A stretch of 33,951 nucleotides of DNA from an uncultured Bacteroidales bacterium (GCA_903945175.1 CAJAUM010000041.1:1-33951), one strand, 5' to 3'. Numbered from the stretch's first letter, positions 16,074 to 23,850 are shown. Notes: generated from the letters alone by a model not told the origin. Program-made: numbers and translations.

Positions 16074-16760
16074 ATGGAAAATAGCGAGATAACGATCCTA
16101 TTGGTTGACGATGAACCGGATATTCTTGAGTTCTTAGGGTATAACCTTGAGCGTGAGGGTTACAAAGTCTTAAAAGCCAAAAACGGACAAAAGGCCTTGA
16201 AGCTGGCAAAGCAACACAAGCCTCAATTGGTAATTCTTGATGTGATGATGCCGGTGATGGATGGGATGGAAACCTGCCTTGAAATCAGGAAGATTCCTGA
16301 CCTGGCCGATACACTGATCACTTTTCTGACTGCCCGTGGAGAGGATTATTCTCAGATTACGGGTTTTGAATCCGGTGCAGACGATTATATAACCAAGCCC
16401 ATAAAACCCAAATTGCTTGTCAGCCGCATTCAAGCATTGTTAAGACGAATAAAAGAGGTGCCTGGAAATGCAGGTATCATCACCCTCAAAGGGTTTACCA
16501 TCGATAAAAATCGATATGTCATCATTAAAGAGGATAAAGTGATCACACTTGTGCGTATGGAATTTGAACTATTGCAATTTCTGGTCTCACGCCAGGGAAA
16601 TGTAGTAACACGTGAAGAAATATTTGAGAATGTGTGGGGAGATGACATTGTGGTTGGTGAGCGCACCATTGATGTCCACATACGCCGTATTCGCGAAAAA
16701 TTAAGCATCGACAGCATTATTACCATCAAAGGTATTGGATATAAGTTTTTTGAGGGATAA
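16074..16760 (+). CDS. Response regulator, OmpR/PhoB family
   Basis: A 228-residue two-domain regulator. The receiver (about 6-122) has the acidic pair Asp12/Asp13 (LLVDDEPD), phospho-acceptor Asp56 (VILDVMMP), the Thr of FLTARGED and the Lys of ITKPIKP. The C-terminal winged helix (about 133-228) carries the typical VRMEFELLQFLVSRQGNVVTREEIFENVWG and the recognition-helix region VGERTIDVHIRRIREKL. Members bind direct repeats with 11-bp period, and just such an array lies in front of this gene and four other units here. No histidine kinase gene is adjacent, so the partner kinase must lie elsewhere. Closest functional guess: the phosphate-starvation regulator PhoB; the symbol is not assigned because an OmpR-type paralogue is possible. 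Confidence 0.9.
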   Translation: MENSEITILLVDDEPDILEFLGYNLEREGYKVLKAKNGQKALKLAKQHKPQLVILDVMMPVMDGMETCLEIRKIPDLADTLITFLTARGEDYSQITGFESGADDYITKPIKPKLLVSRIQALLRRIKEVPGNAGIITLKGFTIDKNRYVIIKEDKVITLVRMEFELLQFLVSRQGNVVTREEIFENVWGDDIVVGERTIDVHIRRIREKLSIDSIITIKGIGYKFFEG

Positions 16761-16834
16761 CCCATACTAATCAGTGGTGGCATGATATGGACATCCTTGA
16801 TTAAAGTTGAGCAATTATAGGAAGAAGAACCGGT

Positions 16835-16889
16835 CATCCTGTTGGAATATCTCCTGCCGGGGAAGTTGCTGCATCGCAGGAACAGGATG
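16835..16889 (+). other. Two-stem inverted repeat after the response-regulator gene
   Basis: CATCCTGTT (16835-16843) pairs with AACAGGATG (16881-16889), and CCTGC (16853-16857) pairs with GCAGG (16876-16880), giving a bulged long hairpin. No T run follows. It may be a transcript-end structure or processing site. It lies 75 nt after the regulator stop and just before the next 11-bp array. Confidence 0.4.
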
Positions 16890-16903
16890 TGGGAAATTAT
16901 TTG

Positions 16904-16975
16904 TTACGGTAATATTAATTTTTCATTAACAAATGGCTAACGATGAAATGCATATAGGAGAGACATCGATATTTG
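16904..16975 (+). promoter_or_regulatory. Promoter with 11-bp direct-repeat boxes for the glycosyltransferase
   Basis: TTACG (16904), TTAAT (16915), TTAAC (16926) and CTAAC (16937) lie at exact 11-bp steps. GATATTTG (16968-16975) is the best -7 candidate; its distance from the last box is 25 nt, not the 20 nt seen elsewhere. The ATG is at 16990. Confidence 0.5.
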
Positions 16976-16989
16976 CATAAAAATCACCA

Positions 16990-18195
16990 ATGAAAATTAC
17001 AACAGGTCAATTCAATGATTCCTATTTCCCGATTATGGATGGGGTAGGGATTACAGCCCACAATTACGCCTACTGGCTGAATGAAAAGTATGGAAAAAGC
17101 ATGGTGATCGCCCCAAAAGTAAAGGGGTATGAAGACACCGTTGATTACAAGGTATACCGGTTCAAATCGGTAATGTTGCCTGGAATGAATCCATACAGGG
17201 TTGGCCTCCCGTTAATCGACGTTAAATTCAAAAAGAAAATAAAAAGGATTAAATTTGACTTGCTGCATGCACACTGTCCGTTCATCAGCGGGCAGGTTGC
17301 ACTTAAACTGGCTGCAAAGCATAAAGTGCCGCTGGTTGCGACATTTCATACGAAGTACCGGGATGATTTCAAAAAGGTCATAAACAATGACATATTTGCT
17401 GATTTCCTTGTAAAACTCACACTCGATTTTTACAATGCAGCCGATGAGGTATGGGTGCCGAACAAAGCAACAGGGTTAACGCTCAGGGAATATGGGTATA
17501 AAGGTTCATACGCGGTAATGCCAAATGGTTCCGACATGCTTATTCCGGATGAAGGGAAACGGATGGAATACAGAAAGAAGGGTCTCGAGTTGATCGATGC
17601 CGGGAACGAGGGATTCACAATGCTATTTGTGGGACAACATCGCTGGGAAAAAAATGTCCGGCTTATTATTGATTCCATGATCATGCTCAAAGCCGCCGGA
17701 AAAGCATTTAAAATGGTTTTTGTTGGCGAGGGATATGCCGCAAATGAGATGATGAAACTCGTCAGGCAAAATAATATCCAGGATCAGGTCGTATTCCTTG
17801 GCGTGATTACTGACCGAAAAGAACTTCAGAACGTTTATGCTGCATCTGACCTGCTGGTTTTTCCATCCATTTATGACAATTCCCCGCTTGTTTTGCAGGA
17901 AGCAGCAGCGTTTGATATTCCTTCGGTTGTGGTTCGCGGCAGTTCTTCAGCCGAAGGGTTCCAGGATGGTTTGAATGGATTCCTTGTTGAAAATGAGGTC
18001 ACATCTTTGACCAAAAAGATCAGTGAACTTATAGCCTACCCTGATGCTATTAAAAAAGCTGGTGAAGGAGCAAGGAAAACGATCTATCATCCCTGGGAAA
18101 ACATTGTCGATGAGGTTAACCTCCGGTATGCGGATATTATTCGCAAGCACCAGCCGGTATTTTCAAAGCAGGCCGATGATGACGAAGAAGAATAG
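16990..18195 (+). CDS. GT4-family glycosyltransferase, probably acting on a lipid acceptor
   Basis: A 401-residue GT-B enzyme. The acceptor domain begins with TGQFNDSYFPIMDGVGITAHNYAYWL, the glycine loop area of GT4 enzymes, and contains DLLHAHCPFISG and ATFHTKYRDDF. The donor domain has MLFVGQHRWEKN (about 215-226) and the nucleotide-sugar motif as PSIYDNSPLVLQEA, where Asp replaces the first Glu of E-x7-E. The overall pattern resembles 1,2-diacylglycerol glucosyltransferases. No transmembrane helix is seen, so it would be a peripheral inner-membrane enzyme. An 11-bp-repeat array precedes it, placing it under the PhoB-like regulator; making glycolipid in place of phospholipid would fit phosphate limitation. 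Acceptor identity is inferred, and an exopolysaccharide or glycan role remains possible. Confidence 0.8.
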   Translation: MKITTGQFNDSYFPIMDGVGITAHNYAYWLNEKYGKSMVIAPKVKGYEDTVDYKVYRFKSVMLPGMNPYRVGLPLIDVKFKKKIKRIKFDLLHAHCPFISGQVALKLAAKHKVPLVATFHTKYRDDFKKVINNDIFADFLVKLTLDFYNAADEVWVPNKATGLTLREYGYKGSYAVMPNGSDMLIPDEGKRMEYRKKGLELIDAGNEGFTMLFVGQHRWEKNVRLIIDSMIMLKAAGKAFKMVFVGEGYAANEMMKLVRQNNIQDQVVFLGVITDRKELQNVYAASDLLVFPSIYDNSPLVLQEAAAFDIPSVVVRGSSSAEGFQDGLNGFLVENEVTSLTKKISELIAYPDAIKKAGEGARKTIYHPWENIVDEVNLRYADIIRKHQPVFSKQADDDEEE

Positions 18196-18291
18196 TGTCC
18201 CTGAAACCTGAAAGATAATTCATTTTTCCTTGTCAGTCAAATGATTCCGGGGGGCAGGAAAACTTTACCGATTCCGATTAAGGTTTTTAAA

Positions 18292-19485
18292 ATGAGTGGA
18301 AAAATAGGAATAACCGGAGCGCTTATTTTGTTTTTATGCCTGTCAGAACTGTACGGGCAGAAATTCGATAGCCTAGCAATGACACCACCTATGGGCTGGA
18401 ATGGCTGGAATTCCTTTAGATGCAGGATCAATGAAACAGTCATCCGGGAAGTTGCGAATGCCATGGTCACCAGTGGCATGAAGGATGCCGGGTATTCGTA
18501 TCTTGTGCTTGATGATTGCTGGCAATCCGCGAGAGAACTGAATGGGACCATCCTCGCTGATCCGGTGCGTTTTCCTTCAGGCATAAAAACACTGGGCGAT
18601 TATATCCATTCGCGGGGATTGAAATTCGGTATTTATTCAGATGCCGGGAAATACACATGCCAGGGTAGGCCCGGGAGCAGAGGATACGAGTTACACGACG
18701 CTATGACCTATGCTACATGGGGAGTCGATTACCTGAAATACGACTGGTGCGCACATGGCACACAGGATGCGGAATCCTCTTATCGTCTCATGAGAGATGC
18801 CTTATATAAAGCCGGAAGACCGGTGGTATACAGTATTTGCGAATGGGGAAAGAACGAACCTTGGAAATGGGGAAAAGATATTGGTCATTTGTGGCGGACC
18901 ACTCCGGACATCATAAACTGCTTTGACTGCAGGAATATCTGGGGAGGAATGGGTGTTCTGCAAATCATCGACCGGATGGCTGATCTGGGCAGTTTCGCTG
19001 GCCCCGGACACTGGAATGATGCGGATATGCTACAGGTAGGAAATGGCAACCTTACACCAGCTGAAGAAAGACTGCATTTCAGCATGTGGGCCATGTTTTC
19101 TTCTCCTCTTATTGCCGGCAACGACATCCGGAATATGTCTGAGCAAACCTTATCCATCCTGACCAACCGGGAGGTGATAGCCATTGACCAGGACAGGCTT
19201 GGGATATCAGCTACCCGCTGGCTGAAATCGGGGGATCTGGAAATATGGTTCAAGCCGCTTGACCGGGGAGAATTTGCTTTCTGTTTTATTAACAGGGGCT
19301 TTAGAACCATATCTATCAACCAGGATCTTAAGACGACCATTTGCAATCAATATACAATCGATGATTCCTATGTAGTCAGGGACCTTTGGAAACACGAATT
19401 CATAGGAAAATCCAGCGAGAATATTAATGAAGCCCTGGGCCCGCATGATGTTCTTCTGATAAAATTGACAGCAAAGATTTATTAA
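18292..19485 (+). CDS. Secreted alpha-galactosidase, GH27
   Basis: A 397-residue glycoside hydrolase. The ATG at 18292 is chosen because it starts a signal peptide (MSGKIGITGALILFLCLSEL, cleavage near YGQ); an in-frame ATG at 18241 would add 17 residues. Family 27 motifs are clear: TPPMGWNGWNSF at the barrel start, YLVLDDCWQ, YLKYDWC with nucleophile Asp (residue 151), and GHWNDADMLQVGN with the acid/base Asp. A C-terminal beta domain (about 310-397) closes the chain, giving the usual length for a GH27 core without extra carbohydrate modules. It would release terminal alpha-galactose in the periplasm or outside the cell. It lies 96 nt after the glycosyltransferase with no terminator between, so co-transcription is possible. 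Confidence 0.92.
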   Translation: MSGKIGITGALILFLCLSELYGQKFDSLAMTPPMGWNGWNSFRCRINETVIREVANAMVTSGMKDAGYSYLVLDDCWQSARELNGTILADPVRFPSGIKTLGDYIHSRGLKFGIYSDAGKYTCQGRPGSRGYELHDAMTYATWGVDYLKYDWCAHGTQDAESSYRLMRDALYKAGRPVVYSICEWGKNEPWKWGKDIGHLWRTTPDIINCFDCRNIWGGMGVLQIIDRMADLGSFAGPGHWNDADMLQVGNGNLTPAEERLHFSMWAMFSSPLIAGNDIRNMSEQTLSILTNREVIAIDQDRLGISATRWLKSGDLEIWFKPLDRGEFAFCFINRGFRTISINQDLKTTICNQYTIDDSYVVRDLWKHEFIGKSSENINEALGPHDVLLIKLTAKIY

Positions 19486-19506
19486 TTTGCAGGAAGATCA
19501 CTTTCC

Positions 19507-19570
19507 CACGCAGAAAGTAACTCGTGTTTAGGATCAGGCAGTTGTGAGTTCGAGGTACAAATGGGGTACA
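19507..19570 (+). repeat. 64-bp dispersed repeat, copy 1
   Basis: This 64-nt block (starts CACGCAGAAAG, ends AATGGGGTACA) recurs in the same orientation at 25375-25438 with 60 of 64 identical bases by eye. Flanking DNA differs on both sides. No coding frame spans it. The 5.8 kb between the copies hold the T9SS protein to hemerythrin genes. Confidence 0.8.
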
Positions 19571-19641
19571 GATATTTGATTAAATTCACACTAAAATCGT
19601 CTCAAAAGAAATGAATCGAACGAATGTAACGCAACGAAAGA

Positions 19642-19853
19642 TTACCAGCTATAATTACACTGCTTCCAAAGTTGCTGTTCCTCGGCCGGGGTAATTTTGA
19701 CAGCATCCTCCGGAGTGTATTTTTCGAAGTCTTCTTCTCTTCAACCTACAATCGCAAAATACGACAACATCTTTCTGATCGACCGTGGGGTCGTTCATGA
19801 GCTTCATGCAACTGGTGGTCTAATTCAACAATTTTGTAATCTAATGCAAACAT
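19642..19853 (-). pseudogene. Relic of a small gene with two frame changes
   Basis: On the minus strand an ATG at 19853 opens with MFALDYKIVELDHQLHEA; the sense-looking sequence then continues in another frame as KLMNDPTVDQKDVVVFCDC and finally in a third as EEDFEKYTPEDAVKITPAEE ending LWKQCNYSW-stop at 19642. The three pieces add up to a hydrophilic protein of roughly 70 residues. Each has protein-like composition, but no single frame is open throughout. I do not recognise the family. The stretch 19486-20025 otherwise holds one 64-bp repeat copy and the promoter of the next gene. Confidence 0.4.
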
Positions 19854-19946
19854 AATAAATCTACCTGATTGAGGGAAAGGAGAGTAAATTTAATTAGATT
19901 AATAAACTTTAACATTTGTATTCATTCGATTATTAGCATTTAAGTA

Positions 19947-19954
19947 TATCTTTG
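19947..19954 (+). promoter_or_regulatory. -7 element before the VCBS/T9SS gene
   Basis: TATCTTTG at 19947-19954 is a perfect TAnnTTTG match, 71 nt before the start codon. A -33 TTG at ordinary spacing is not seen. TTAAT/TTAAC words at 19890, 19899 and 19909 are 9 and 10 bp apart, not 11. Confidence 0.5.
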
Positions 19955-20025
19955 CGGAATTCACATTTAAAATTGCAACATCACCTTATAAAAACGATTG
20001 CATCGTTTTCTCGAAAAGAATTCTT

Positions 20026-22056
20026 ATGCAGAAATATACATTTTTGATCGCATTAATCCTGGGAGTTTTATCAATGAATTCCGTGGGACAGGGGTATAAA
20101 TTTAACTCTTCAATGAGTTCCATCCATTCATGGAATGTTAATTCACAGTTACATCAGCCTGATTCAACCTTTGGCGATTTTACTGAGATTTCCCCGGCGG
20201 ATTCACTCTGGATCACTCCGCCAGACGAAGATTTCTGGGTTGTGGCAACTGCTTCGGCTGATTACGATAATGACGGCGATCTGGACATCGCTGTTTTGGG
20301 TTATTATGTCGTTTATAATGTCAGTGCAGTAGGCAAACTTATTCTGATGCGGAACGACAGTCTGGTTGGACCTGACGAATGGAAGTTCACGAATTTCAAT
20401 GTTCCGCTTGGTACGCTAACTGCAGGAGCTTCAGATATGGCTTGGGGTGATGTTGATGGTGATGGCGATTTTGATCTTGCTCTCGGGACGGATGGTAATA
20501 CAGTTATTTACCTGAATGATTCGGGAACACTTGTGTTAACCGATACCAGTTTACCAGGCTACTGGGAGGATAACAGCCAGGCCTATTTTAATCTTCGGTC
20601 AATTACATGGGTAGATTTTGATAATGATGGCGATTTCGATTTGCTGATACCATCAGTTTTCGACTTTAATAACTTCGCCTATAAGACTGCTTTAATGCGA
20701 AATGATGGTCCGAATGGAACCGGAGGCCGGATTTTTACGGAATTTGATTCTGTATTTGCGCCAACCATGCATGCCCAGAGTTCATGGGCTGATTTTGATG
20801 GCGATGGCGACCTCGACCTGTTGCTTGTGAATGTTGCGCCGGTTTATGATTCCGGATTTATACGCCGTTACCGTAATGATGGTAACGGAAATTTCACCGG
20901 GGAGAATATTCTTGGGTCCTTAAGCATTGAGCATGGGGAAGCGCAATGGGGCGACTATGACGGTGACGGTGATCTCGATATCCTGGTTGCAGGTAATCTC
21001 AAGGAGATGAATGGAAGCTACACACCAATGGCCCTTCGCATTTACCGTAACGACAGTGTGAATTTTGTTCCACTGGAAGTTATTCCGAATCCAGCCGGGG
21101 AAGGATGGTTTGATTTTACTGCTGCTACCTGGGCTGATTATGACTCTGATGGCGATATGGATATACTTCTTGCCGGCCATTATAATTCAGGGGTTGAGAT
21201 TGAAGGTCGTGCAAGAGTTTATACCAATGACTTAGGAATTTTTACTGACTCCGGCAATGAACTTCCGGCGCCCCATGCGGCAGGGGACAGGGCAGGAACA
21301 TTTTCCTGGCTTGATATCGATGGCGATGGGGATCTCGATTACTACATTGCCGGTGAGTACTTCGTACCAGGAGGAAATGGCCTGGTTGAATCCCAGATGC
21401 ATCTATATCGCAACGATTCTCCGGGTCAGAACCTGGCCCCCTTGGCCCCAACCGGGATAACAGTTACACAGGTCTCGGATAATTCGGTCATGTTCACCTG
21501 GCTTCCGGGAACAGATGACCATACCCCCGGGAATGCATTAACCTATGACCTTAAGTTGTATCATGACGGGATTCCGGTAAATCTCCCTGAGCGGAAGCCC
21601 GAACCCGGGAACATCAGTTCTGTTAACCAATGGTTATATACAAACCTGCAGACCGGAAACTATTCATGGACCCTCGGCACGGTAGATGCTGCATATATTG
21701 GTGGTACTGTTGCCTCTGGAGAATTCAGCCTCTGGCCGGTATCAGTTAATGAAACAAACGGAAATTTATCCGACGGATTCTTTCTCGGCCAGAATTATCC
21801 TAACCCTTGCCACCAGACTTCAACTATTCCTTATTCAATATCAAGGGAGCAAGTTGTTTCTTTGAATGTCTATAATATACAGGGGATGGAAGTTGCCAGG
21901 CTGGTTGGTGAAAGAAAAGCGGCAGGCACCTTCATGGTAGTCATGAATGTCGGGAATTTACCTGAAGGGATCTATTATTACAGAATGCAATCAGGAAATT
22001 TTTCACAATCAAGGAAAATGGTAATTTACAGGGAAACTAAGAAATATGGCTTATAA
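20026..22056 (+). CDS. Secreted VCBS/FG-GAP repeat protein with Fn3-like domain and T9SS sorting tail
   Basis: A 676-residue exported protein. Signal peptide at 1-21 (MQKYTFLIALILGVLSMNSVG). Seven acidic calcium-binding-type repeats from about residue 79 to 435 form a beta-propeller: DYDNDGDLD, DVDGDGDFD, DFDNDGDFD, DFDGDGDLD, DYDGDGDLD, DYDSDGDMD and DIDGDGDLD. A fibronectin-III-like segment follows (about 475-575, PTGITVTQVSDNSVMFTWLPG). The last ~80 residues are a type A T9SS sorting domain (NYPNPCHQTSTIPYSISREQ, then LPEGIYYYRM and KMVIYR), so the protein is exported by the Por machinery and probably anchored or released at the cell surface. Seven blades match an integrin-like propeller. 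Role is likely adhesion or ligand binding. Its 3' end overlaps the convergent mntP by 20 nt. Confidence 0.9.
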   Translation: MQKYTFLIALILGVLSMNSVGQGYKFNSSMSSIHSWNVNSQLHQPDSTFGDFTEISPADSLWITPPDEDFWVVATASADYDNDGDLDIAVLGYYVVYNVSAVGKLILMRNDSLVGPDEWKFTNFNVPLGTLTAGASDMAWGDVDGDGDFDLALGTDGNTVIYLNDSGTLVLTDTSLPGYWEDNSQAYFNLRSITWVDFDNDGDFDLLIPSVFDFNNFAYKTALMRNDGPNGTGGRIFTEFDSVFAPTMHAQSSWADFDGDGDLDLLLVNVAPVYDSGFIRRYRNDGNGNFTGENILGSLSIEHGEAQWGDYDGDGDLDILVAGNLKEMNGSYTPMALRIYRNDSVNFVPLEVIPNPAGEGWFDFTAATWADYDSDGDMDILLAGHYNSGVEIEGRARVYTNDLGIFTDSGNELPAPHAAGDRAGTFSWLDIDGDGDLDYYIAGEYFVPGGNGLVESQMHLYRNDSPGQNLAPLAPTGITVTQVSDNSVMFTWLPGTDDHTPGNALTYDLKLYHDGIPVNLPERKPEPGNISSVNQWLYTNLQTGNYSWTLGTVDAAYIGGTVASGEFSLWPVSVNETNGNLSDGFFLGQNYPNPCHQTSTIPYSISREQVVSLNVYNIQGMEVARLVGERKAAGTFMVVMNVGNLPEGIYYYRMQSGNFSQSRKMVIYRETKKYGL

Positions 22057-22594
22057 GGATTTTGATTCCAATACCTATTAAAATAATCCCACCGATTATT
22101 TCCATTCGTTTCCCCAGCTTGCCACCAACCTTTTTCCCAAACAGCATCCCGACCATTGAAACCAGGAAGGTAACAACCCCAATAATCAATATCGACCAAT
22201 AAATATTTATTTCGATTAAAGCAAAACTGACTCCAACCACCAGAGCATCAATACTGGTCGCTACTGCCATTCCGAGAAGTACAACAATGTTCAACGGATT
22301 GAAATTGCTGTTTTCCTCGTCTTTTTTCAAACTTTCATAGGCCATTTTCAACCCCAGCACAGACAATAATCCAAATGCGACCCAATGATCATAATTTGCA
22401 ATAAGACCGGAAACCTGTTTACCTAAAATCCAACCAATGAGGGGCATCAATGACTGAAAAAATGCCAAGGTAAATGCTATTTTAACAGCCTGGAAAAACC
22501 GGATATGTCGGATAGTTAAGCCAGAGGAGATAGAAACAGCAAAAGTATCAAAAGACAGCCCTAAAGCAATAAGGAGTATCGTTATAAAGTCCAT
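22037..22594 (-). CDS. mntP: Manganese efflux pump MntP
   Basis: A 185-residue membrane protein with six predicted helices. The two internal repeats carry the family signatures ALGLSFDTFAVSISSGL (about 11-27) and GMAVATSIDALVVGVSF (about 109-125), each with the conserved metal-binding Asp. A charged loop (KKDEENSNF) separates the halves. Length and repeats match MntP, which exports Mn(II) from the cytoplasm. The predicted leader is only ~20 nt, too short for the yybP-ykoY manganese riboswitch that controls mntP in some bacteria. Its end overlaps the end of the convergent T9SS gene. Confidence 0.93.
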   Translation of the reverse strand: MDFITILLIALGLSFDTFAVSISSGLTIRHIRFFQAVKIAFTLAFFQSLMPLIGWILGKQVSGLIANYDHWVAFGLLSVLGLKMAYESLKKDEENSNFNPLNIVVLLGMAVATSIDALVVGVSFALIEINIYWSILIIGVVTFLVSMVGMLFGKKVGGKLGKRMEIIGGIILIGIGIKILISHIS

Positions 22595-22617
22595 ATATAA
22601 AACCAGATTAGCGCTGG

Positions 22618-22625
22618 CAAATTTA
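22618..22625 (-). promoter_or_regulatory. -7 element for mntP
   Basis: On the minus strand TAAATTTG (22625-22618) matches TAnnTTTG, 24 nt before the mntP start. No convincing -33 at normal spacing. Confidence 0.4.
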
Positions 22626-22672
22626 CACTATAATTTCCCCAAAGCACTGTTGCACAGCCAGGATCCGGAATG

Positions 22673-23011
22673 TTATCGTCCTTTGGTCAGGTACTTGAGA
22701 ATTTGCTCCTTCTCCAGGGAATCCATTGAGACCTTCAAAGTCATTTTATCAACCCAGAGTTGCCATTCCTGTTTGGTATATTTTTCAGGTAAATACAGCG
22801 TATGGCAGCTTCCGCATTTCTGGATATAAGATTTTCGACCTACCTGAAGTTCAGACAAACTGGCATTCGGCGTTTCATAAGTTGCCGTAGGAATGTACAG
22901 TGCTGATGTACACGAAAACGCAACTGAAAAACAGATCAGGCCGATAACCAGGACTGTTTTATTAAAACATATACGAGAAGAGCAATCTGAACTGTACTTT
23001 TTCAAATTCAT
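22673..23011 (-). CDS. Small exported c-type cytochrome, possibly a lipoprotein
   Basis: A 112-residue protein. A hydrophobic segment at 19-33 (VLVIGLICFSVAFSC) ends in a possible lipobox (AFS-Cys34). One haem-binding CxxCH is present as KCGSCHTLYLPEKY (about 65-78), followed by a helix pair EWQLWVDKM and KEQILKYLTKGR typical of small cytochromes c; a Met ligand could be the one in WVDKM. The start at 23011 overlaps the upstream gene by 50 nt, which implies translational coupling. It probably acts with the predicted barrel protein before it as an envelope electron carrier, but the partner oxidoreductase is not known. Confidence 0.75.
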   Translation of the reverse strand: MNLKKYSSDCSSRICFNKTVLVIGLICFSVAFSCTSALYIPTATYETPNASLSELQVGRKSYIQKCGSCHTLYLPEKYTKQEWQLWVDKMTLKVSMDSLEKEQILKYLTKGR

Positions 23012-23777
23012 TTAGATTAAGACCGGAGGTTGTTGAACCTTTAAATGAAGCCACCTGTGGCAATAGGGTTAAATTGACCCAGAATTTATCCTGACTGTAG
23101 GACATACCAACGCCCGAATAAAGAGCGCTGTGGGCTATTTTCCCATCCAAAAAGACATTATTAAAGGAATTTTCCTGGGTCAGATGGAACCTTTTTCCAA
23201 AAGACCATGCGAAAGCAAGCAGACCATTCAGTTTCTGTTCAGTCTCCCAATCCAGTTCATTATTTTTATAATAGGGAGCAAATTCATATTCATAAACTCC
23301 GTTGAATGCGATAGTAAGATGGCCTATCTTCTTGTCAAGGATTACTTTACCTTCAAGATCGAATTCGCTGCTTCCAATGCCAACTTCAGCGTATAGTGCT
23401 AGTCCGATCGGATGTGCTACCGGGTCGAGCAATTTGAGTTTCCACTCGTTGGAAAATCCAATTTCATTTTCAGTGGATAACGACTTGATTGAGTCATCCA
23501 TCAAAGTATTGGTTTTTGAAGTAAAGTTCAAATAAAACGCGGTCTGCAGATTACTGCCAAGGCCGATTTCATATTCGGTCCGGTTATCGTACCTTAAATA
23601 GAAATCATCTCTTCCTGTTCGAAAGGTATGCCAGGATTCCAATTCACGCTGGCCTTTATTTAAAACAGTACTTTGGTAAGTATAGGTAAATAATCTGTCC
23701 TGGGCTTGTGTACCCATAATGCCCAATAGCGCTACAACTAAAAACAGACCTCTCTTTATCGTATTATTTGCATTCAT
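22962..23777 (-). CDS. Predicted outer-membrane beta-barrel protein, function unknown
   Basis: A 271-residue protein with signal peptide (GLFLVVALLGIMGTQAQ, cleavage near residue 25). The mature chain is a series of alternating polar/hydrophobic strands with aromatic ends (FYLRYDNRTEYEIGLG, LQTAFYLNF, LTIAFNGVYEYEF, KFWVNLTLLP) and finishes in Phe (VQFRLLFSYMF), the usual signal for the outer-membrane insertion machinery. I do not recognise a named family with confidence; it resembles DUF-type barrel proteins co-encoded with cytochromes. The next gene (cytochrome c) overlaps its 3' end by 50 nt, so the two are coupled. TTG-N20-TTCCTTTG lies upstream. Confidence 0.7.
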   Translation of the reverse strand: MNANNTIKRGLFLVVALLGIMGTQAQDRLFTYTYQSTVLNKGQRELESWHTFRTGRDDFYLRYDNRTEYEIGLGSNLQTAFYLNFTSKTNTLMDDSIKSLSTENEIGFSNEWKLKLLDPVAHPIGLALYAEVGIGSSEFDLEGKVILDKKIGHLTIAFNGVYEYEFAPYYKNNELDWETEQKLNGLLAFAWSFGKRFHLTQENSFNNVFLDGKIAHSALYSGVGMSYSQDKFWVNLTLLPQVASFKGSTTSGLNLNEFEKVQFRLLFSYMF

Positions 23778-23801
23778 ATGATCGTTTTTTTAATTTGAAT
23801 G

Positions 23802-23832
23802 CAAAGGAACGGCAAGAAATCACCCCGGACAA
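23802..23832 (-). promoter_or_regulatory. Promoter for the barrel/cytochrome pair
   Basis: On the minus strand TTG (23832-23830) is followed by 20 nt and TTCCTTTG (23809-23802), seven of eight in line with TAnnTTTG when n is free. The start codon is 25 nt downstream. Confidence 0.45.
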
Positions 23833-23850
23833 TCCCAATATGTTGGTATA

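Noticed and set aside
19890-19913. TTAAT/TTAAT/TTAAC words before the T9SS gene
   Set aside because: Spacings are 9 and 10 bp rather than 11, and the distance to the -7 does not match the other arrays.
22595-22672. Possible yybP-ykoY manganese riboswitch before mntP
   Set aside because: The gap is only 78 nt and the -7 element leaves a leader of about 20 nt, too short for the riboswitch.
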